The position numbers and the translations under genes are program-made. A stretch of 64,000 nt of DNA from Roseibium limicola (lineage in GTDB: Bacteria; Pseudomonadota; Alphaproteobacteria; Rhizobiales; Stappiaceae), in NCBI RefSeq assembly GCF_017313085.1, contig NZ_JAFLNF010000002.1, forward strand, positions 186,001 to 250,000. The letters are read 5' to 3'. Below, one piece after another: positions 22,857-33,255 of this stretch; position 1 is the first letter of the stretch, and each line of letters starts with the position of its first letter. Under the pieces are notes generated by a model that had not been told where the DNA came from, did not search any database, and was given only the letters and a program-made list of their open reading frames with translations.

Positions 22857-24239
22857 CTAGTCGACGATATACTCTGCAAAGGAGCCACGGAAAGGGCCGC
22901 GCTGCTTGTCCGTAACCCGGACATCCGCTTCGATGAAATCCTCACCGTCCTCCCGCTCAAGCACCTCTGCCAGCTGATACAGCTGAGCCAGCAATGCGCC
23001 ATCCGTCACAGGTATCTTGACGGTGAACAGGTCATCGTGCTTCGCCATGAAAGTATCGATGCGGCTGTAGAGCGTCTCCAGACCGGCCCCGGTCAGAGCG
23101 GAAAGCGCAATAGAGCCCTCGTCCTCACCAGACTGGTCCTCGAGCAGCTTGTCACGATAGGCCTCATCCAGATTGTCGATCTTGTTCCAGACCTCAACCA
23201 CCGGCGCACCGGTCGAAGGATTGACACCAAGGTCGTCCAGCGTCTTCTTGACGTCTTCGGCCTGGGCATCGGAATCCGGATGCGAGATATCGCGCACGTG
23301 CAGGATCAGATCCGCTTCCAGAACCTCTTCCAGCGTTGCGCGGAAGGCTGCGACCAGATGGGTCGGCAAGTCGGAAATGAAGCCCACCGTGTCGGAGAGG
23401 ATCACCTCCCGCCCATGCGGAAGCTTGATCTTGCGCAGTGTCGGGTCCAGCGTTGCAAACAGCAGATCCTGAGCGAAGACATCCGCTTTGGTCATCCGGT
23501 TGAACAGCGTCGACTTGCCGGCGTTGGTATAGCCGACGAGTGCAACGACCGGCTGCGGGATCTTCTTACGCTTCTTGCGATGCAGGTCACGGGTCCGCCG
23601 CACGCTTTCCAGCTGCTTCTGCAGGGCCATGATGCGATCTTGAATCTGGCGTCTATCCGCCTCGATCTGGGTTTCACCCGGACCACCCATGAAGCCAACG
23701 CCGCCGCGCTGCCGTTCAAGGTGGGTCCAGGATCGCACGAGCCGGCTCTTTTGCCACGACAGATGCGCCAGATCCACCTGCAGACGGCCTTCCTTGGTGC
23801 GCGCCCGGTCCCCGAAGATTTCCAGAATCAGCCCGGTTCGATCGATCACCTTGGTCTTCAGGTCCTTTTCCAGATTACGCTGCTGGATAGGTGTCAAAGG
23901 ATGGTCGATCACCACGAGGTCGATTTCCTCGGCCTCGACAATGCCGGCAAATTCAGAAACCTTGCCTTCCCCAAACAAGGTTGCGGGTTTCGGTGCGCTG
24001 ACGCGCACCACGTCGGAATAGATGATTTGGAGATTGATCGCGGCGGAGAGGCCAACCGCTTCTTCCAGTCGGGCCTCGGGTTCGCGCATGGCGCGCAGTC
24101 CTTCATCGGCCGCAGCGCGGCGCCCGGAGAGAACCGGCTCTATGATCATTGCCCGGAAGGGCTGCGGACGCCGATCAATTCCCCCGCGATCGCCATCCGC
24201 TTTACTTGTCGTGTCGCTTTCGCGAGATTTCGGTTGCAA
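22857..24239 (-). CDS. hflX: GTPase HflX
   Basis: Ribosome-associated GTPase of 460 residues that splits stalled or heat-damaged 70S ribosomes. The HflX N-terminal domain contains VVIDHPLTPIQQRNLE (about 109-124) and the glycine-rich GGVGFMGGPGETQIE (179-193). The G domain has G1 GYTNAGKS (236-243), G3 DTVG (283-286) and NKID. The likely start is TTG immediately after the TGA of hfq (TGATTG). An internal ATG (residue 31) would shorten it, but the first residues before it are low-conservation, so this is undecided. Operon: trkA-hfq-hflX. Confidence 0.93.
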   Translation of the reverse strand: MQPKSRESDTTSKADGDRGGIDRRPQPFRAMIIEPVLSGRRAAADEGLRAMREPEARLEEAVGLSAAINLQIIYSDVVRVSAPKPATLFGEGKVSEFAGIVEAEEIDLVVIDHPLTPIQQRNLEKDLKTKVIDRTGLILEIFGDRARTKEGRLQVDLAHLSWQKSRLVRSWTHLERQRGGVGFMGGPGETQIEADRRQIQDRIMALQKQLESVRRTRDLHRKKRKKIPQPVVALVGYTNAGKSTLFNRMTKADVFAQDLLFATLDPTLRKIKLPHGREVILSDTVGFISDLPTHLVAAFRATLEEVLEADLILHVRDISHPDSDAQAEDVKKTLDDLGVNPSTGAPVVEVWNKIDNLDEAYRDKLLEDQSGEDEGSIALSALTGAGLETLYSRIDTFMAKHDDLFTVKIPVTDGALLAQLYQLAEVLEREDGEDFIEADVRVTDKQRGPFRGSFAEYIVD

Positions 24240-24497
24240 TCAGCTGCCTGCCTTTTCAACACCATCTTCATTCGGTTCAAACAGTTGTACCGGTGCGTTT
24301 GGCATAATTGTGGAGATGGCGTGTTTATATACAAGTTGTGAGTGCCCGTCCCGGCGCAGCAGGACGCAGAAATTATCAAACCAGGTCACGACGCCCTGAA
24401 GTTTGACGCCGTTGATCAGAAAAATCGTCAGCGGAGTTTTTTGCTTGCGGACGTGATTTAGGAAAGTGTCTTGAAGATTTTGTGTGCGCTCAGCCAT
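24240..24497 (-). CDS. hfq: RNA chaperone Hfq
   Basis: An 85-residue Sm-like hexameric RNA chaperone. The start [18 protein letters not shown] includes the conserved Gln of the proximal face (Q8), the Sm1 motif is [20 protein letters not shown], and Sm2 contains [12 protein letters not shown] with the YKH triad. The C-terminal tail is short, as usual in Alphaproteobacteria. It mediates sRNA-mRNA pairing and, in this class, often controls nif and ntr gene expression. hflX follows without a gap. Confidence 0.97.
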   Translation of the reverse strand: MAERTQNLQDTFLNHVRKQKTPLTIFLINGVKLQGVVTWFDNFCVLLRRDGHSQLVYKHAISTIMPNAPVQLFEPNEDGVEKAGS

Positions 24498-25150
24498 ATA
24501 TTTTTATCCTATTTCCTCCGAATGCGGCCGGGGCATCCGGTGCTTTAAATCTTAGTCTTTCCTGGGGCCCTAAACACAAAGCTGCCGCCCCATCAGACTT
24601 TATCCTTACGTCGCCATGCTCAGCACATCGCCGAGACCGGTCCCGCGGTCATCGGCAGACTTCAGACGAACTTCAAACTATCGTTACAGAACCAAAAGCA
24701 GGAAAGTGCCCTACCAAGAATCTGTAGCAGTATGCACAGCTTAGTGCAATCATCGCGCCAGTTTACACCTGCCCAACACTTGTCAGCGGGGCGTTGTGCA
24801 CCCTGCAAACTCAGTCATTGTGGTTCCCAGAGTATCCGCAACGCCGCTGGTGGTAACATGGTCCTGCCAGCACATTCTGACATAGCCGATCTATCCTCAT
24901 CACCTGAGGACGAAGACCGGACAACCATGGCGGAGCACGCGTCCTGCCGGTTCATGAAAAACAGATCTTACCCACGCCCTTGAAGGTAACCCGCCTCTAA
25001 AAAAAAGATCAAGGGGCCTTGCAGAGATTACCTCGAGGTTTTTGTCATGAGCACAAACGCCAGCACCGTACAAACACTTAATCCGCGGAAGGAAAAGTCA
25101 CAGATGCTGCATTGCAAATGAGATAAAGGGCGGCTTTGGGCCCCGCTTTC
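24498..25150. other. 653-bp gap between trkA and hfq
   Basis: No convincing gene: the short frames present have no ribosome binding site or family resemblance. It must carry the hfq promoter near its left edge, where an A/T-rich patch lies at about 24540-24560, and the end of the trkA message at its right edge. I see no clear terminator, sRNA or repeat. A small RNA here could not be excluded by reading. Confidence 0.5.
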
Positions 25151-26527
25151 CTAGAAAAACTCCAGGCTTACCCGGAACATCTGCTCTACCTGGCGCACTC
25201 TGGCCGCAACCGCGAAAATAACGATACGATCCTGGGCCTGGATCTGGAAATCACCGTTCGGCGTGTAGACCTTGCCATTACGGTAAACTGCCCCGACCCG
25301 GATACCGGTTGGCAGATCGATCTCGCGCAAGGGGCGCCCGACCAGCGGCGAGGTATCCAGTGCTTCGGCCTCAACAACCTCGGCAGCCCCGTTTTGCAGA
25401 GAGTGCACGCCGCGGATACGACCACGCCGCACATGCTGCAGGATCTTGGAGATCGTCACCGCACGCGGGTTGATGAAGGCATCAATCCCCAGTGCGGCGG
25501 TAAAGGCCGGATAACTCGGATTGTTGAGCAGGCAGAGGTTGCGTCGACAACCGAGCTTCTTTGCCATCACGCAGGACAGGATGTTGACTTCATCGTCGTT
25601 GGTCAGGGCGACCATCGTGTCAGCCGACCCGACATCCGCTTCGTCCAGGATCCCCTGATCCAGCGCGCTGCCATGCAGGATAACCGACCGTTTCAACTCA
25701 TCGGCAACCCCAACGGCACGCTCACGCGATGCTTCGATCAGCTTGACCCGTGTGTTGGAGTGGCGGCTTTCCAGCGCCCGCGCCACATACAGGCCGATGT
25801 TGCCACCGCCGGCGATGACCACACGGCTGGCTTCCGGCTCTTCGTGTCCGAAAATCCCAAGCGCACGCCGAACCTGATCGCGTTTGGCAACAACATAGGC
25901 CAGATCGCCGACAAGCAGGGAATCCGAGCTCGACGGCACGAACAGATTGTTGTTGCGATAGACCCCGACCACCACGGCACCCAGATCCGGAAACAGTTCT
26001 GTGAGCTGGCGCAATGGCGTATCAACCACCGGACAATCGTCCTCGATGTTGATGCCGACAGTGACCACCTGATCATCGGCGAACCGCACGGTTTCGACAG
26101 CCCCCGGCAAGGCCAGACGCCGCAGCACCATTTCCCCGACTTCGATTTCCGGAGAAATGATCACATCAATCGGCATGTTCTCGCGCGAAAACAGGTTCTG
26201 CCAGCGCCCCTGCAGATAGCTTTGCGAGCGGATACGGGCGACCTTGGTCGGCACGTTGAAGAGCGAATGGGCGACCTGACAGGCCACCATGTTGACCTCA
26301 TCATAAAGGGTGACCGCGATGATCATGTCGGCTTCTTCGGCACCAGCTGCCGCCAGCACGTCCGGATGCGCCCCATGGCCGACGAAGCCGCGCACATCAA
26401 GCTGATCGCCGATGGCATTGATCAGCTTCGGCGAGCTGTCGATCACCGAGACGTCATTCTGCTCTGCCGCAAGACGTTCCGCGATACCGTAGCCCACCTG
26501 GCCAGCGCCGCAAATGACCACCTTCAT
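25151..26527 (-). CDS. trkA: Trk potassium uptake system NAD-binding subunit TrkA
   Basis: Peripheral regulatory subunit of the Trk K+ channel, 458 residues. It has two RCK modules, each a Rossmann domain plus TrkA-C. The dinucleotide loops are GAGQVG (7-12) and GGGNIG (near 235), each with an acidic residue after the next strand. The TrkH channel gene, which often follows in other genomes, is not adjacent. The gene lies 54 bp after ntrX, as in many Alphaproteobacteria, and may be read from the ntrYX message. Confidence 0.95.
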   Translation of the reverse strand: MKVVICGAGQVGYGIAERLAAEQNDVSVIDSSPKLINAIGDQLDVRGFVGHGAHPDVLAAAGAEEADMIIAVTLYDEVNMVACQVAHSLFNVPTKVARIRSQSYLQGRWQNLFSRENMPIDVIISPEIEVGEMVLRRLALPGAVETVRFADDQVVTVGINIEDDCPVVDTPLRQLTELFPDLGAVVVGVYRNNNLFVPSSSDSLLVGDLAYVVAKRDQVRRALGIFGHEEPEASRVVIAGGGNIGLYVARALESRHSNTRVKLIEASRERAVGVADELKRSVILHGSALDQGILDEADVGSADTMVALTNDDEVNILSCVMAKKLGCRRNLCLLNNPSYPAFTAALGIDAFINPRAVTISKILQHVRRGRIRGVHSLQNGAAEVVEAEALDTSPLVGRPLREIDLPTGIRVGAVYRNGKVYTPNGDFQIQAQDRIVIFAVAARVRQVEQMFRVSLEFF

Positions 26528-26581
26528 GATCGAGACCCTTTATAAAAACGGTTGTCATGACCCCTTAGCAGAGCTTGAGGC

Positions 26582-27949
26582 TCAGGACAGCCCCAAAGTC
26601 TTCAATTTGCGGTGGAGCGCCGACCGCTCCATACCGACGAATTCTGCCGTACGGGAGATGTTGCCATCAAATCTCTTGATCTGGGCCTGCAGGTAATCGC
26701 GCTCGAAAATCTCCCGCGCCTCCCGCAAGGGCACCGACATCAAATGCTCGCCACCGCCATTGCTGGCAAGGCCGGGAAGCATCGCCCCGACCTCCGCCGG
26801 AAGCAGGTCCGCGGTGATCGGACTGTCCGCATCGCCCCGTGCCAGGATCAACAACCGCTCGACGTTGTTGCGAAGCTGGCGCACATTACCGGGCCAGTCA
26901 TGAGTCTGCAGCACTGCCATGGCATCACCGCCGATCTCACGCATCGGAATGCCCGACGCACTTGAGACCTGCTGCACGAAAAACCCGACAAGCGTAGGAA
27001 TATCTTCCCGTCGCTCGGCCAGTCCCGGCACCCGCAGCGGCACCACACCCAGCCGATGAAACAGGTCCTGACGAAACCGTCCCACGTCGATCTCGGCTTC
27101 CAGATCCTTGGCCGTTGACGATAAAATGCGCACATCGACCTGAACTTTCCGCGCGCCGTTCAGCCGCGAAAAGCTCTGCTCGACCAATACCCGCAGGATC
27201 TTGCCTTGAGTCTCCATCGGCATGTCGCCGACTTCATCCAGATAAAGTGTACCGCCATGGGCTTCTTCCAGCGCACCGACCTTGCGCAAATTGCCAGCGT
27301 CATCCTCGATGCCGAAAAGCTCTTCTTCCATTCGCTCGGGCGTGATGGTCGCCGCATTGATCACCACAAACGGGCTCTTGGCCCGGGGTGACATGTCATG
27401 GATCATCCGCGCCGCCAGTTCCTTGCCCGAGCCGGAAGGTCCGGAAATCATCACACGGCTGTTGGTGATCGCGATGCGGTCGATGGCCTGGCGCAGCTGA
27501 TGCGCCGCACTGGAATTTCCGACCATGCCATCCGGCGTGCCGGTCTTCTGCTTCAGTTCCCGGTTTTCACGCCGCAGGCTGGAGGCTTCCAGCGCCCGCT
27601 CGACAATCAGGATCAACCGGTCGCTCTTGAACGGCTTTTCGATGTAGTCGTAAGCCCCGCGCTTGATGGCAGAGACGGCCGTCTCGATGTTGCCATGCCC
27701 GGAAATGATGACCACCGGCAAATCCGGATCCATTTCCTTCAAGGCATCGAGAACCGCCAACCCGTCGAGCTTGCTGCCCTGCAGCCAGATGTCCAGGATC
27801 ACCAGCGATGGCCGGCGCGCCTTGAAAGCCGCCAGCGCCGTATCGCTGCAACTTGCCGTGCGCGTGCCGAAGCCTTCGTCGTCCAGAATTCCTGCAATCA
27901 ATTCGCGGATGTCTTTTTCGTCATCCACGACCAAAATGTCATGAGCCAT
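26582..27949 (-). CDS. ntrX: Response regulator NtrX, lacking the GAFTGA loop
   Basis: A 455-residue NtrC-family regulator paired with NtrY. The receiver domain has acidic D9 and D10, phospho-acceptor D53 and K105. The AAA+ domain has Walker A GPSGSGK (170-176) and Walker B LYLDEVGD. A Fis-type HTH is at the C-terminus (about 430-452; ISRTAEFVGMERSALHRKL). After ELFG (209-213) the sequence goes IEDDAGNLRKVGALEEAHGG; the sigma-54-contacting GAFTGA is absent, while NtrC in this window keeps it. It therefore probably acts as a sigma-54-independent regulator. It controls nitrogen, redox or envelope responses in relatives. Confidence 0.93.
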   Translation of the reverse strand: MAHDILVVDDEKDIRELIAGILDDEGFGTRTASCSDTALAAFKARRPSLVILDIWLQGSKLDGLAVLDALKEMDPDLPVVIISGHGNIETAVSAIKRGAYDYIEKPFKSDRLILIVERALEASSLRRENRELKQKTGTPDGMVGNSSAAHQLRQAIDRIAITNSRVMISGPSGSGKELAARMIHDMSPRAKSPFVVINAATITPERMEEELFGIEDDAGNLRKVGALEEAHGGTLYLDEVGDMPMETQGKILRVLVEQSFSRLNGARKVQVDVRILSSTAKDLEAEIDVGRFRQDLFHRLGVVPLRVPGLAERREDIPTLVGFFVQQVSSASGIPMREIGGDAMAVLQTHDWPGNVRQLRNNVERLLILARGDADSPITADLLPAEVGAMLPGLASNGGGEHLMSVPLREAREIFERDYLQAQIKRFDGNISRTAEFVGMERSALHRKLKTLGLS

Positions 27950-27955
27950 TGATAA

Positions 27956-30247
27956 TCACACAGTCTTTCCCTGACGCTCCGCCGGCTCGGCGTCTGCGTC
28001 GTCCTCATCCTCAGCGGCAGTCGCGGACAGGGTCAGACGCACAAGGCTGCCTGTTTCCCCCAACTCGTTGTCCGGTGCATCAAGCAGCTCGATGCCGCCC
28101 CCATGGTCTTCCAAAATCTTGCGAACAATGGCGAGGCCGAGCCCTGTCCCCTTGTCACGTGTCGTCATGTATGGCTCCAGCAGACGTTGCCGGTTTTCTG
28201 CCGGCAGGCCGATGCCATTGTCGCGCACATCAATGGTAATCCGGCCGTTGTCCTCGCTCAGCGTTACCTTGATGCGACCCTGTGCCGGTCGTGTGCCAGC
28301 ATCCGGGCCTTCGCCGTTCTCTGCAGGCGCCGCAAGTCGCCCTTCAATCGCCTCACCGGCATTTTTGATGACATTGGTCAGCGCCTGCCCCAAAAGGCGA
28401 GCATCAAAAATCGCCTCGACAGGTGCCTCCGGCAGCTCCGTTGTGATCTCGATATCCGAGTTCGCTACCGACTGCATGAAGGCAGATTCGCGCACCGTAT
28501 TCCGCAGATCGGCCTTAGCCTTCGAGGGCTTGCGCATTCGCGCAAATGACGAGAACTCGTCGACCATTTGCCCGATGTCGCCAACCTGACGGATGATCGT
28601 GTCGATACATTGATCGAAAACACCACGATCTTCCTCGATCTTCTTGCCGTACCGACGGCGAATACGTTCCGCCGACAGCTGAATCGGGGTCAGCGGGTTC
28701 TTGATCTCATGGGCAATGCGTCGGGCAACATCCGCCCAGGCCGAATTGCGCTGCGCCGAAACCAGATCGGTAATGTCGTCGATTGTGACCACATAGCCAT
28801 GTTCCTGGCGGGTTGACTGCTCCGAGGTCAGCCGCACATTCAACATGCGCTGGCGTCCACCGCGGGTGGTCTCGATCTGCGTTTCATGAAAACGCTCATG
28901 TGCCCGATCCCGCGATTGCTGAAGGAAGTCTGCCAGCTCCGGCATCACTTCCGTCAGCGGCTGACGCAGGATTTCCATTTCCTCCACCTGAAGCAGGTTC
29001 TGCGCAGACAGATTGACCAGCACAATAGACGAATCCTCGTCGATGCCGATCACCCCGGTGGAAACACCCGCCAACACCGCCTCGTTGAACCTGCGCCGCC
29101 GGTCAATCTGCTCGTTCGCTGCCAGCAACGCATCACGTTGGCCCACCAGCTGCCCGGTCATCTTGTTGAAGGTCTGCCCCAGATTGGCCAGATCGCCTTC
29201 TGAACTGTGGGTCTGCACCTTGATCGCGAGGTTGCCTTTCGACACTTCGTCTGCGGCTGAAATCAAGGTTCGGATGGGCGCCACCAGTCGGTTGGCAAAG
29301 CCGAAGCCGATCCAGATCGCCGAGAGAAGCAGGATCAGCGCCACGCCAAGATAAACCAGAGCAAACGCCACCTGCACCCCGAAACGGGCGCCTTCCATGT
29401 CGCGGTAGGCGGAAGCCCCCTCTTCTGCCAGGCGCTGGTATTCGATCACCCGAGGATCGATGGCACGCACCCCGTAGAGGTAAAAATCATTGTAGGCCGA
29501 CAGCTTCATCACCGCGCCGACCAGGTTCGACACGCCGGGCGCAATCAGGATCGGCTCGCCGGATTGGGCCTTTTGCAGGCTCTGCTTGGGAGGCTGCAGA
29601 ATGTTCACCCGCGGATCCCGAATGATCCGGGTGATCACCGTGCCGTCGCTGTCGACGATGAAGGCAGCCAGCAGGCCACGCACCGATGCCTGGGCGCTGA
29701 AAAACGCATCAAAGCGCGTCGGCTCGAAATCATAGACAGATCGGGCCCGATCAACGTCATTGCTCATGGCGATGATATCACCGCGCAGCACCCGTGCATG
29801 CTCCTGCAGATAGGCCTGAGCCACAACAAGCGCATTATCGATGATCTGGCGCGTGCGGTCCTCAAACCAGCGGTCCAGTCCCCGATCCAGCGTAAAAGCG
29901 GCCAACATGGCCAGCAGCAAGGCGGGAACCGCCGCAACGATACTGAACAGGGTGACGATGCGCACATGCAGCCGTGCAGCAGCACGGCCGCGACGCCGTG
30001 CGTTCAGAAGCTTGGTGATTTCCCATCCGATGGCGACCAGCAGACACGCTGCCAGACCGCCGTTCACCGACATCGCCGTCCAGATGACGTTCTGGGTCGG
30101 CGCGATGGAGGTCAGACCGGTCAGAATGAAGAAAGTGATGCCGATGGAAATCAGGGCCAACAACATGATGGCCAGCCCAAGCCTGCGACCCAGTTTGCCA
30201 CTGGACACCTGCGCGCCGACCGCCCCTTGTACGGATCCCAAGATCAT
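27956..30247 (-). CDS. ntrY: Sensor histidine kinase NtrY
   Basis: A 763-residue membrane kinase. Three N-terminal helices (about 22-44, 56-78, 98-120) precede a periplasmic sensor region (about 125-290), then a fourth helix (about 292-314), HAMP (about 315-370), PAS (about 385-490), HisKA with H513 ([16 protein letters not shown]) and HATPase (DNGIGLP, then GTGLGLAIV). It phosphorylates NtrX, encoded six bases downstream. In Brucella and Rhodobacter the pair reacts to redox and nitrogen state. The 422 bp upstream separate it from ntrC, and a terminator lies there, so ntrYX has its own promoter. Confidence 0.95.
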   Translation of the reverse strand: MILGSVQGAVGAQVSSGKLGRRLGLAIMLLALISIGITFFILTGLTSIAPTQNVIWTAMSVNGGLAACLLVAIGWEITKLLNARRRGRAAARLHVRIVTLFSIVAAVPALLLAMLAAFTLDRGLDRWFEDRTRQIIDNALVVAQAYLQEHARVLRGDIIAMSNDVDRARSVYDFEPTRFDAFFSAQASVRGLLAAFIVDSDGTVITRIIRDPRVNILQPPKQSLQKAQSGEPILIAPGVSNLVGAVMKLSAYNDFYLYGVRAIDPRVIEYQRLAEEGASAYRDMEGARFGVQVAFALVYLGVALILLLSAIWIGFGFANRLVAPIRTLISAADEVSKGNLAIKVQTHSSEGDLANLGQTFNKMTGQLVGQRDALLAANEQIDRRRRFNEAVLAGVSTGVIGIDEDSSIVLVNLSAQNLLQVEEMEILRQPLTEVMPELADFLQQSRDRAHERFHETQIETTRGGRQRMLNVRLTSEQSTRQEHGYVVTIDDITDLVSAQRNSAWADVARRIAHEIKNPLTPIQLSAERIRRRYGKKIEEDRGVFDQCIDTIIRQVGDIGQMVDEFSSFARMRKPSKAKADLRNTVRESAFMQSVANSDIEITTELPEAPVEAIFDARLLGQALTNVIKNAGEAIEGRLAAPAENGEGPDAGTRPAQGRIKVTLSEDNGRITIDVRDNGIGLPAENRQRLLEPYMTTRDKGTGLGLAIVRKILEDHGGGIELLDAPDNELGETGSLVRLTLSATAAEDEDDADAEPAERQGKTV

Positions 30248-30612
30248 ACCATCCCAACACGACCCTTATACCGGGCCTTCCTGTATAACGCGCTCGACCG
30301 CCTTGCAGAGGAGCATTCCATCTGCGGTGCAACAACACAATTACCACACATTGTTGCGAAAATGAGACATTGTCAGGGCTTTCCCGGACTGTCTACAGGC
30401 CAGGCTCAAAAAACCGCTGACCACCAGTTCAAACTGAAATTATATATTTTAGTTCAGCAATTTATTCCAGGGAAGGCGCAACAGAACCTGCCATTGAAAG
30501 CCCTGCTTTGCCCGCTAAGAACTTCAAATCGAACTACCGAGTGAGGCCATATCGCACCACATAAGGACATTCTGGCGAATCTCCCCGTCGCGAGTTCCCA
30601 AGGTCGCTCGCG
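30248..30612. other. Gap ahead of ntrY
   Basis: 365 bp without a gene between the ntrBC terminator and ntrY. An A/T-rich block (about 30438-30470) is the likeliest place for the ntrYX promoter, read on the minus strand. No repeat or known binding site was recognised. Confidence 0.5.
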
Positions 30613-30649
30613 CAAATAAAAACGCGCCCGAGGCGACGCCCCGAGCGCG
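30613..30649 (-). terminator. Intrinsic terminator after ntrC
   Basis: On the minus strand an 11-bp GC-rich stem (arms 30639-30649 and 30623-30633, two G-U pairs, loop of five bases) is followed by TTTTTATTT. It lies 21 bases after the ntrC stop and closes the dusB-ntrB-ntrC message. Confidence 0.8.
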
Positions 30650-30669
30650 GTTCCAGGAATCGACTGTTC

Positions 30670-32109
30670 TCAGCGAGAAGATCGCATGACCTGGATCTCC
30701 AGATCGCGGATCTTCTTGCGCAGCGTGTTGCGGTTCACGCCCAGAAGTTCGGCGGCCTTGATCTGATTGCCCCGCGTGGCTGCAAGGGCGGCACTGATCA
30801 ACGGATACTCCACCTCACGCAGGATCCGGTGATAGAGCCCCGGAGGCGGAAGTGCATCGCCGTAATTCTCGAAATAGCCGTTGAGATAGCGCTCGACCGA
30901 CCCGCTCAGATTGATCGTCTCCGACCCGTCCTCTTCCAGCGGTGACACCGTCGGCTGGTTTAACTCCTGCTCCAGCAGGCCTTCGCTGATGACATCCTGC
31001 GGATAGAGGGCTGCCAGTCGGCGAACCAGGTTTTCAAGCTCACGAACGTTACCCGGCCAGCGATAGCGCCGCAGCTGGTTCAGCGCAGATTGGTCAAGCT
31101 GCTTCGGCGGCAAGCCTTCCTTTTCCGCCATGGTGAAGAAGTGGCGCACAAGATCACCGATGTCCTCGACGCGCTCGCGCAGTGGCGGCAAGCGGATCGG
31201 CACGACATTCAGGCGGAAGTACAGATCTTCGCGGAACAGCCCCTGATTGATCAGGTTGCGCAGGTCCTTGTTGGTCGCAGCGACAATGCGGACATCCGTC
31301 TTGATCGGCGTGCGCCCACCAACAGTGGTGTATTCGCCTTGCTGCAGCACCCGCAACAGCCGGGTCTGTGCTTCCATCGGCATGTCGCCGATTTCATCAA
31401 GAAACAGGGTGCCGCCATCGGCCTGCTCGAAACGGCCGGAAGAGCGGTTCTGCGCCCCGGTAAAAGCGCCCTTCTCATGGCCGAACAATTCAGCCTCGAT
31501 CAGATCACGCGGAATGGCGGCCATGTTGATGGCAACAAACGGTCCGTTTCGGCGCTTGCCATAGTCATGCAGCGCGCGGGCAACCAGCTCCTTGCCGGTG
31601 CCGGATTCGCCGTTGATCATCACGGTCAGATCGGTCTGCATCAGACGCGCCAGCACCCGGTAGATATCCTGCATCGCAGGAGACCGACCGACGAGCGGCA
31701 TGCCTTCAGAAAGGTCCTCGCCTTCGACCTTGCGCACCATCTTAGGCTCTTCCAGAGCCCGCCCGACAATGCCGATCAGCTCTTTCAGGTCGAACGGCTT
31801 CGGGAGATACTCATAGGCACCTTTTTCCGATGCCCGGATGGCTGTCATGAAGGTGTTCTGCGCACTCATCACGATGACCGGCAGATCCGGCCGCAGCTTC
31901 TTCATGCGGGGCAGAACATCGAAGATATTCTCGTCCGGCATCACCACGTCCGTGATCACCAGATCTCCATCGCCTGAGGAAACCCAGCGCCACAAGGTGG
32001 CGGCATTTGATGTCAGGCGAACCGTATAACCGGCCCGAGACAGGGCCTGATTGAGTACGGTGCGGATGGCTGCATCATCATCTGCTACAAGGATTGTGCC
32101 GCTTGGCAT
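30670..32109 (-). CDS. ntrC: Nitrogen regulator NtrC (sigma-54 activator)
   Basis: Enhancer-binding protein of 479 residues from the ATG at 32109; a GTG two codons upstream is an alternative. The receiver domain carries D10-D12, phospho-acceptor D54 and K104. The AAA+ domain has Walker A GESGTGKE, an intact GAFTGA loop and LFLDEIGD. The C-terminal HTH ([20 protein letters not shown]) is Fis-like. Phosphorylated by NtrB under nitrogen limitation, it activates glnA, amtB and other sigma-54 promoters. Six bases separate it from ntrB. Confidence 0.96.
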   Translation of the reverse strand: MPSGTILVADDDAAIRTVLNQALSRAGYTVRLTSNAATLWRWVSSGDGDLVITDVVMPDENIFDVLPRMKKLRPDLPVIVMSAQNTFMTAIRASEKGAYEYLPKPFDLKELIGIVGRALEEPKMVRKVEGEDLSEGMPLVGRSPAMQDIYRVLARLMQTDLTVMINGESGTGKELVARALHDYGKRRNGPFVAINMAAIPRDLIEAELFGHEKGAFTGAQNRSSGRFEQADGGTLFLDEIGDMPMEAQTRLLRVLQQGEYTTVGGRTPIKTDVRIVAATNKDLRNLINQGLFREDLYFRLNVVPIRLPPLRERVEDIGDLVRHFFTMAEKEGLPPKQLDQSALNQLRRYRWPGNVRELENLVRRLAALYPQDVISEGLLEQELNQPTVSPLEEDGSETINLSGSVERYLNGYFENYGDALPPPGLYHRILREVEYPLISAALAATRGNQIKAAELLGVNRNTLRKKIRDLEIQVMRSSR

Positions 32110-32115
32110 GATCAC

Positions 32116-33255
32116 TTACGTCCTGTCGCTAGAGCCGGCGTCGGTTTCGACGAAGGCCGGCATTAGAATTCGAAACACGGTGCGTCGCGGACGGCTGTCG
32201 CATTCGATCACGCCGCCATGGTCACCTATGATTTTCGCCACAAGGGCCAGTCCAAGGCCGGTGCCATTGGTCTTGGTGGTGATGAAGGGCTCGAACAAAT
32301 GGGGCAGCAGGTCTTCGGGAACACCCGGCCCATTGTCGTAAACGCAGAATTCGAGCGGCAGGCTCACCCGTTCGCCGGTACCCGGCACCGACAGGCGAAT
32401 GCCCGGCCGAAACGCTGTGGTGATCCGGATTTCACCATCCGGATCCTCGCCGATTGCCTCTGATGCATTCTTGATCAGGTTGAGGAAGACCTGGATCAGC
32501 TGATCCTTGTTGGCAAACACCGGCGGCAAAGAAGGGTCATAGGCTTCCTGGATGCGCTTGTTCCGTGCAAAACCACTGTCAGCCAGGCGTTTCACGTGGT
32601 CGAGCACAACATGAATATTGACCGGGTCGCGCTCAATTGGCCGCTCGTCGGAGAAGACCTCCATCCGGTCGACCAGTTTGACGATCCGGTCGGTCTCGTC
32701 GGTAATCAGCCGGGTCAGCGGCCGGTCGCTGTCGGGCACCGACTGTTCCAGCAACTGCGCCGCGCCACGAATGCCTGAAAGCGGATTCTTGATCTCATGC
32801 GCCAGCATGGCAGCCAGGCCGGTGACAGTGCGCGCCGCCCCGCGTGAGGTCAGCTGACGGTCGATCTTCTCCGCCATGGTGCGCTCCTGAAACATCAGGA
32901 CCACAGCCCCCGGACGCCCGACAACCGGCGCGGCATTAATGTCGACGATCTTTGGCGCCCCGATACGCGGCGAGCCGATATCGACCTTGTATTCGTTGAT
33001 TGCAGCCCCGGTTTCCCGCACCTGCTCGATCAGGGTCAGAAGCGGACTGCCGAAGGGGATGAAGTAATCAATCGGGTGCCGCTGCATCATCGACACGGAG
33101 CAGCGCATGAAGATTTCTGCCGCCATATTGGCGGTTTCAACCACCCCGTCCGGGGCCACAAGCAGCACGGGATGCGGCAGCGTGTCCAGAATGGTCGGAC
33201 CATCGCTGGCCAGAGCCTCTGCCCGTCCGCTTGAGGTATGGCTGGGGGTCATCAT
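32116..33255 (-). CDS. ntrB: Nitrogen sensor kinase NtrB
   Basis: Soluble histidine kinase/phosphatase of 379 residues. A PAS-like domain occupies about 20-130, the H-box is [15 protein letters not shown], written here from L147, with phospho-acceptor H153, and the ATPase domain carries [10 protein letters not shown] and GTGLGLALV. No membrane helices are seen, as expected. It answers to PII (GlnB) and relays to NtrC, encoded next. Its start overlaps the dusB stop by four bases (ATGA), the classical nifR3-ntrB-ntrC arrangement. Confidence 0.95.
   Translation of the reverse strand: MMTPSHTSSGRAEALASDGPTILDTLPHPVLLVAPDGVVETANMAAEIFMRCSVSMMQRHPIDYFIPFGSPLLTLIEQVRETGAAINEYKVDIGSPRIGAPKIVDINAAPVVGRPGAVVLMFQERTMAEKIDRQLTSRGAARTVTGLAAMLAHEIKNPLSGIRGAAQLLEQSVPDSDRPLTRLITDETDRIVKLVDRMEVFSDERPIERDPVNIHVVLDHVKRLADSGFARNKRIQEAYDPSLPPVFANKDQLIQVFLNLIKNASEAIGEDPDGEIRITTAFRPGIRLSVPGTGERVSLPLEFCVYDNGPGVPEDLLPHLFEPFITTKTNGTGLGLALVAKIIGDHGGVIECDSRPRRTVFRILMPAFVETDAGSSDRT

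Noticed and set aside
24732..24983. Small gene between trkA and hfq
   Set aside because: An 83-residue frame with no ribosome binding site and an amino-acid make-up unlike the neighbours.
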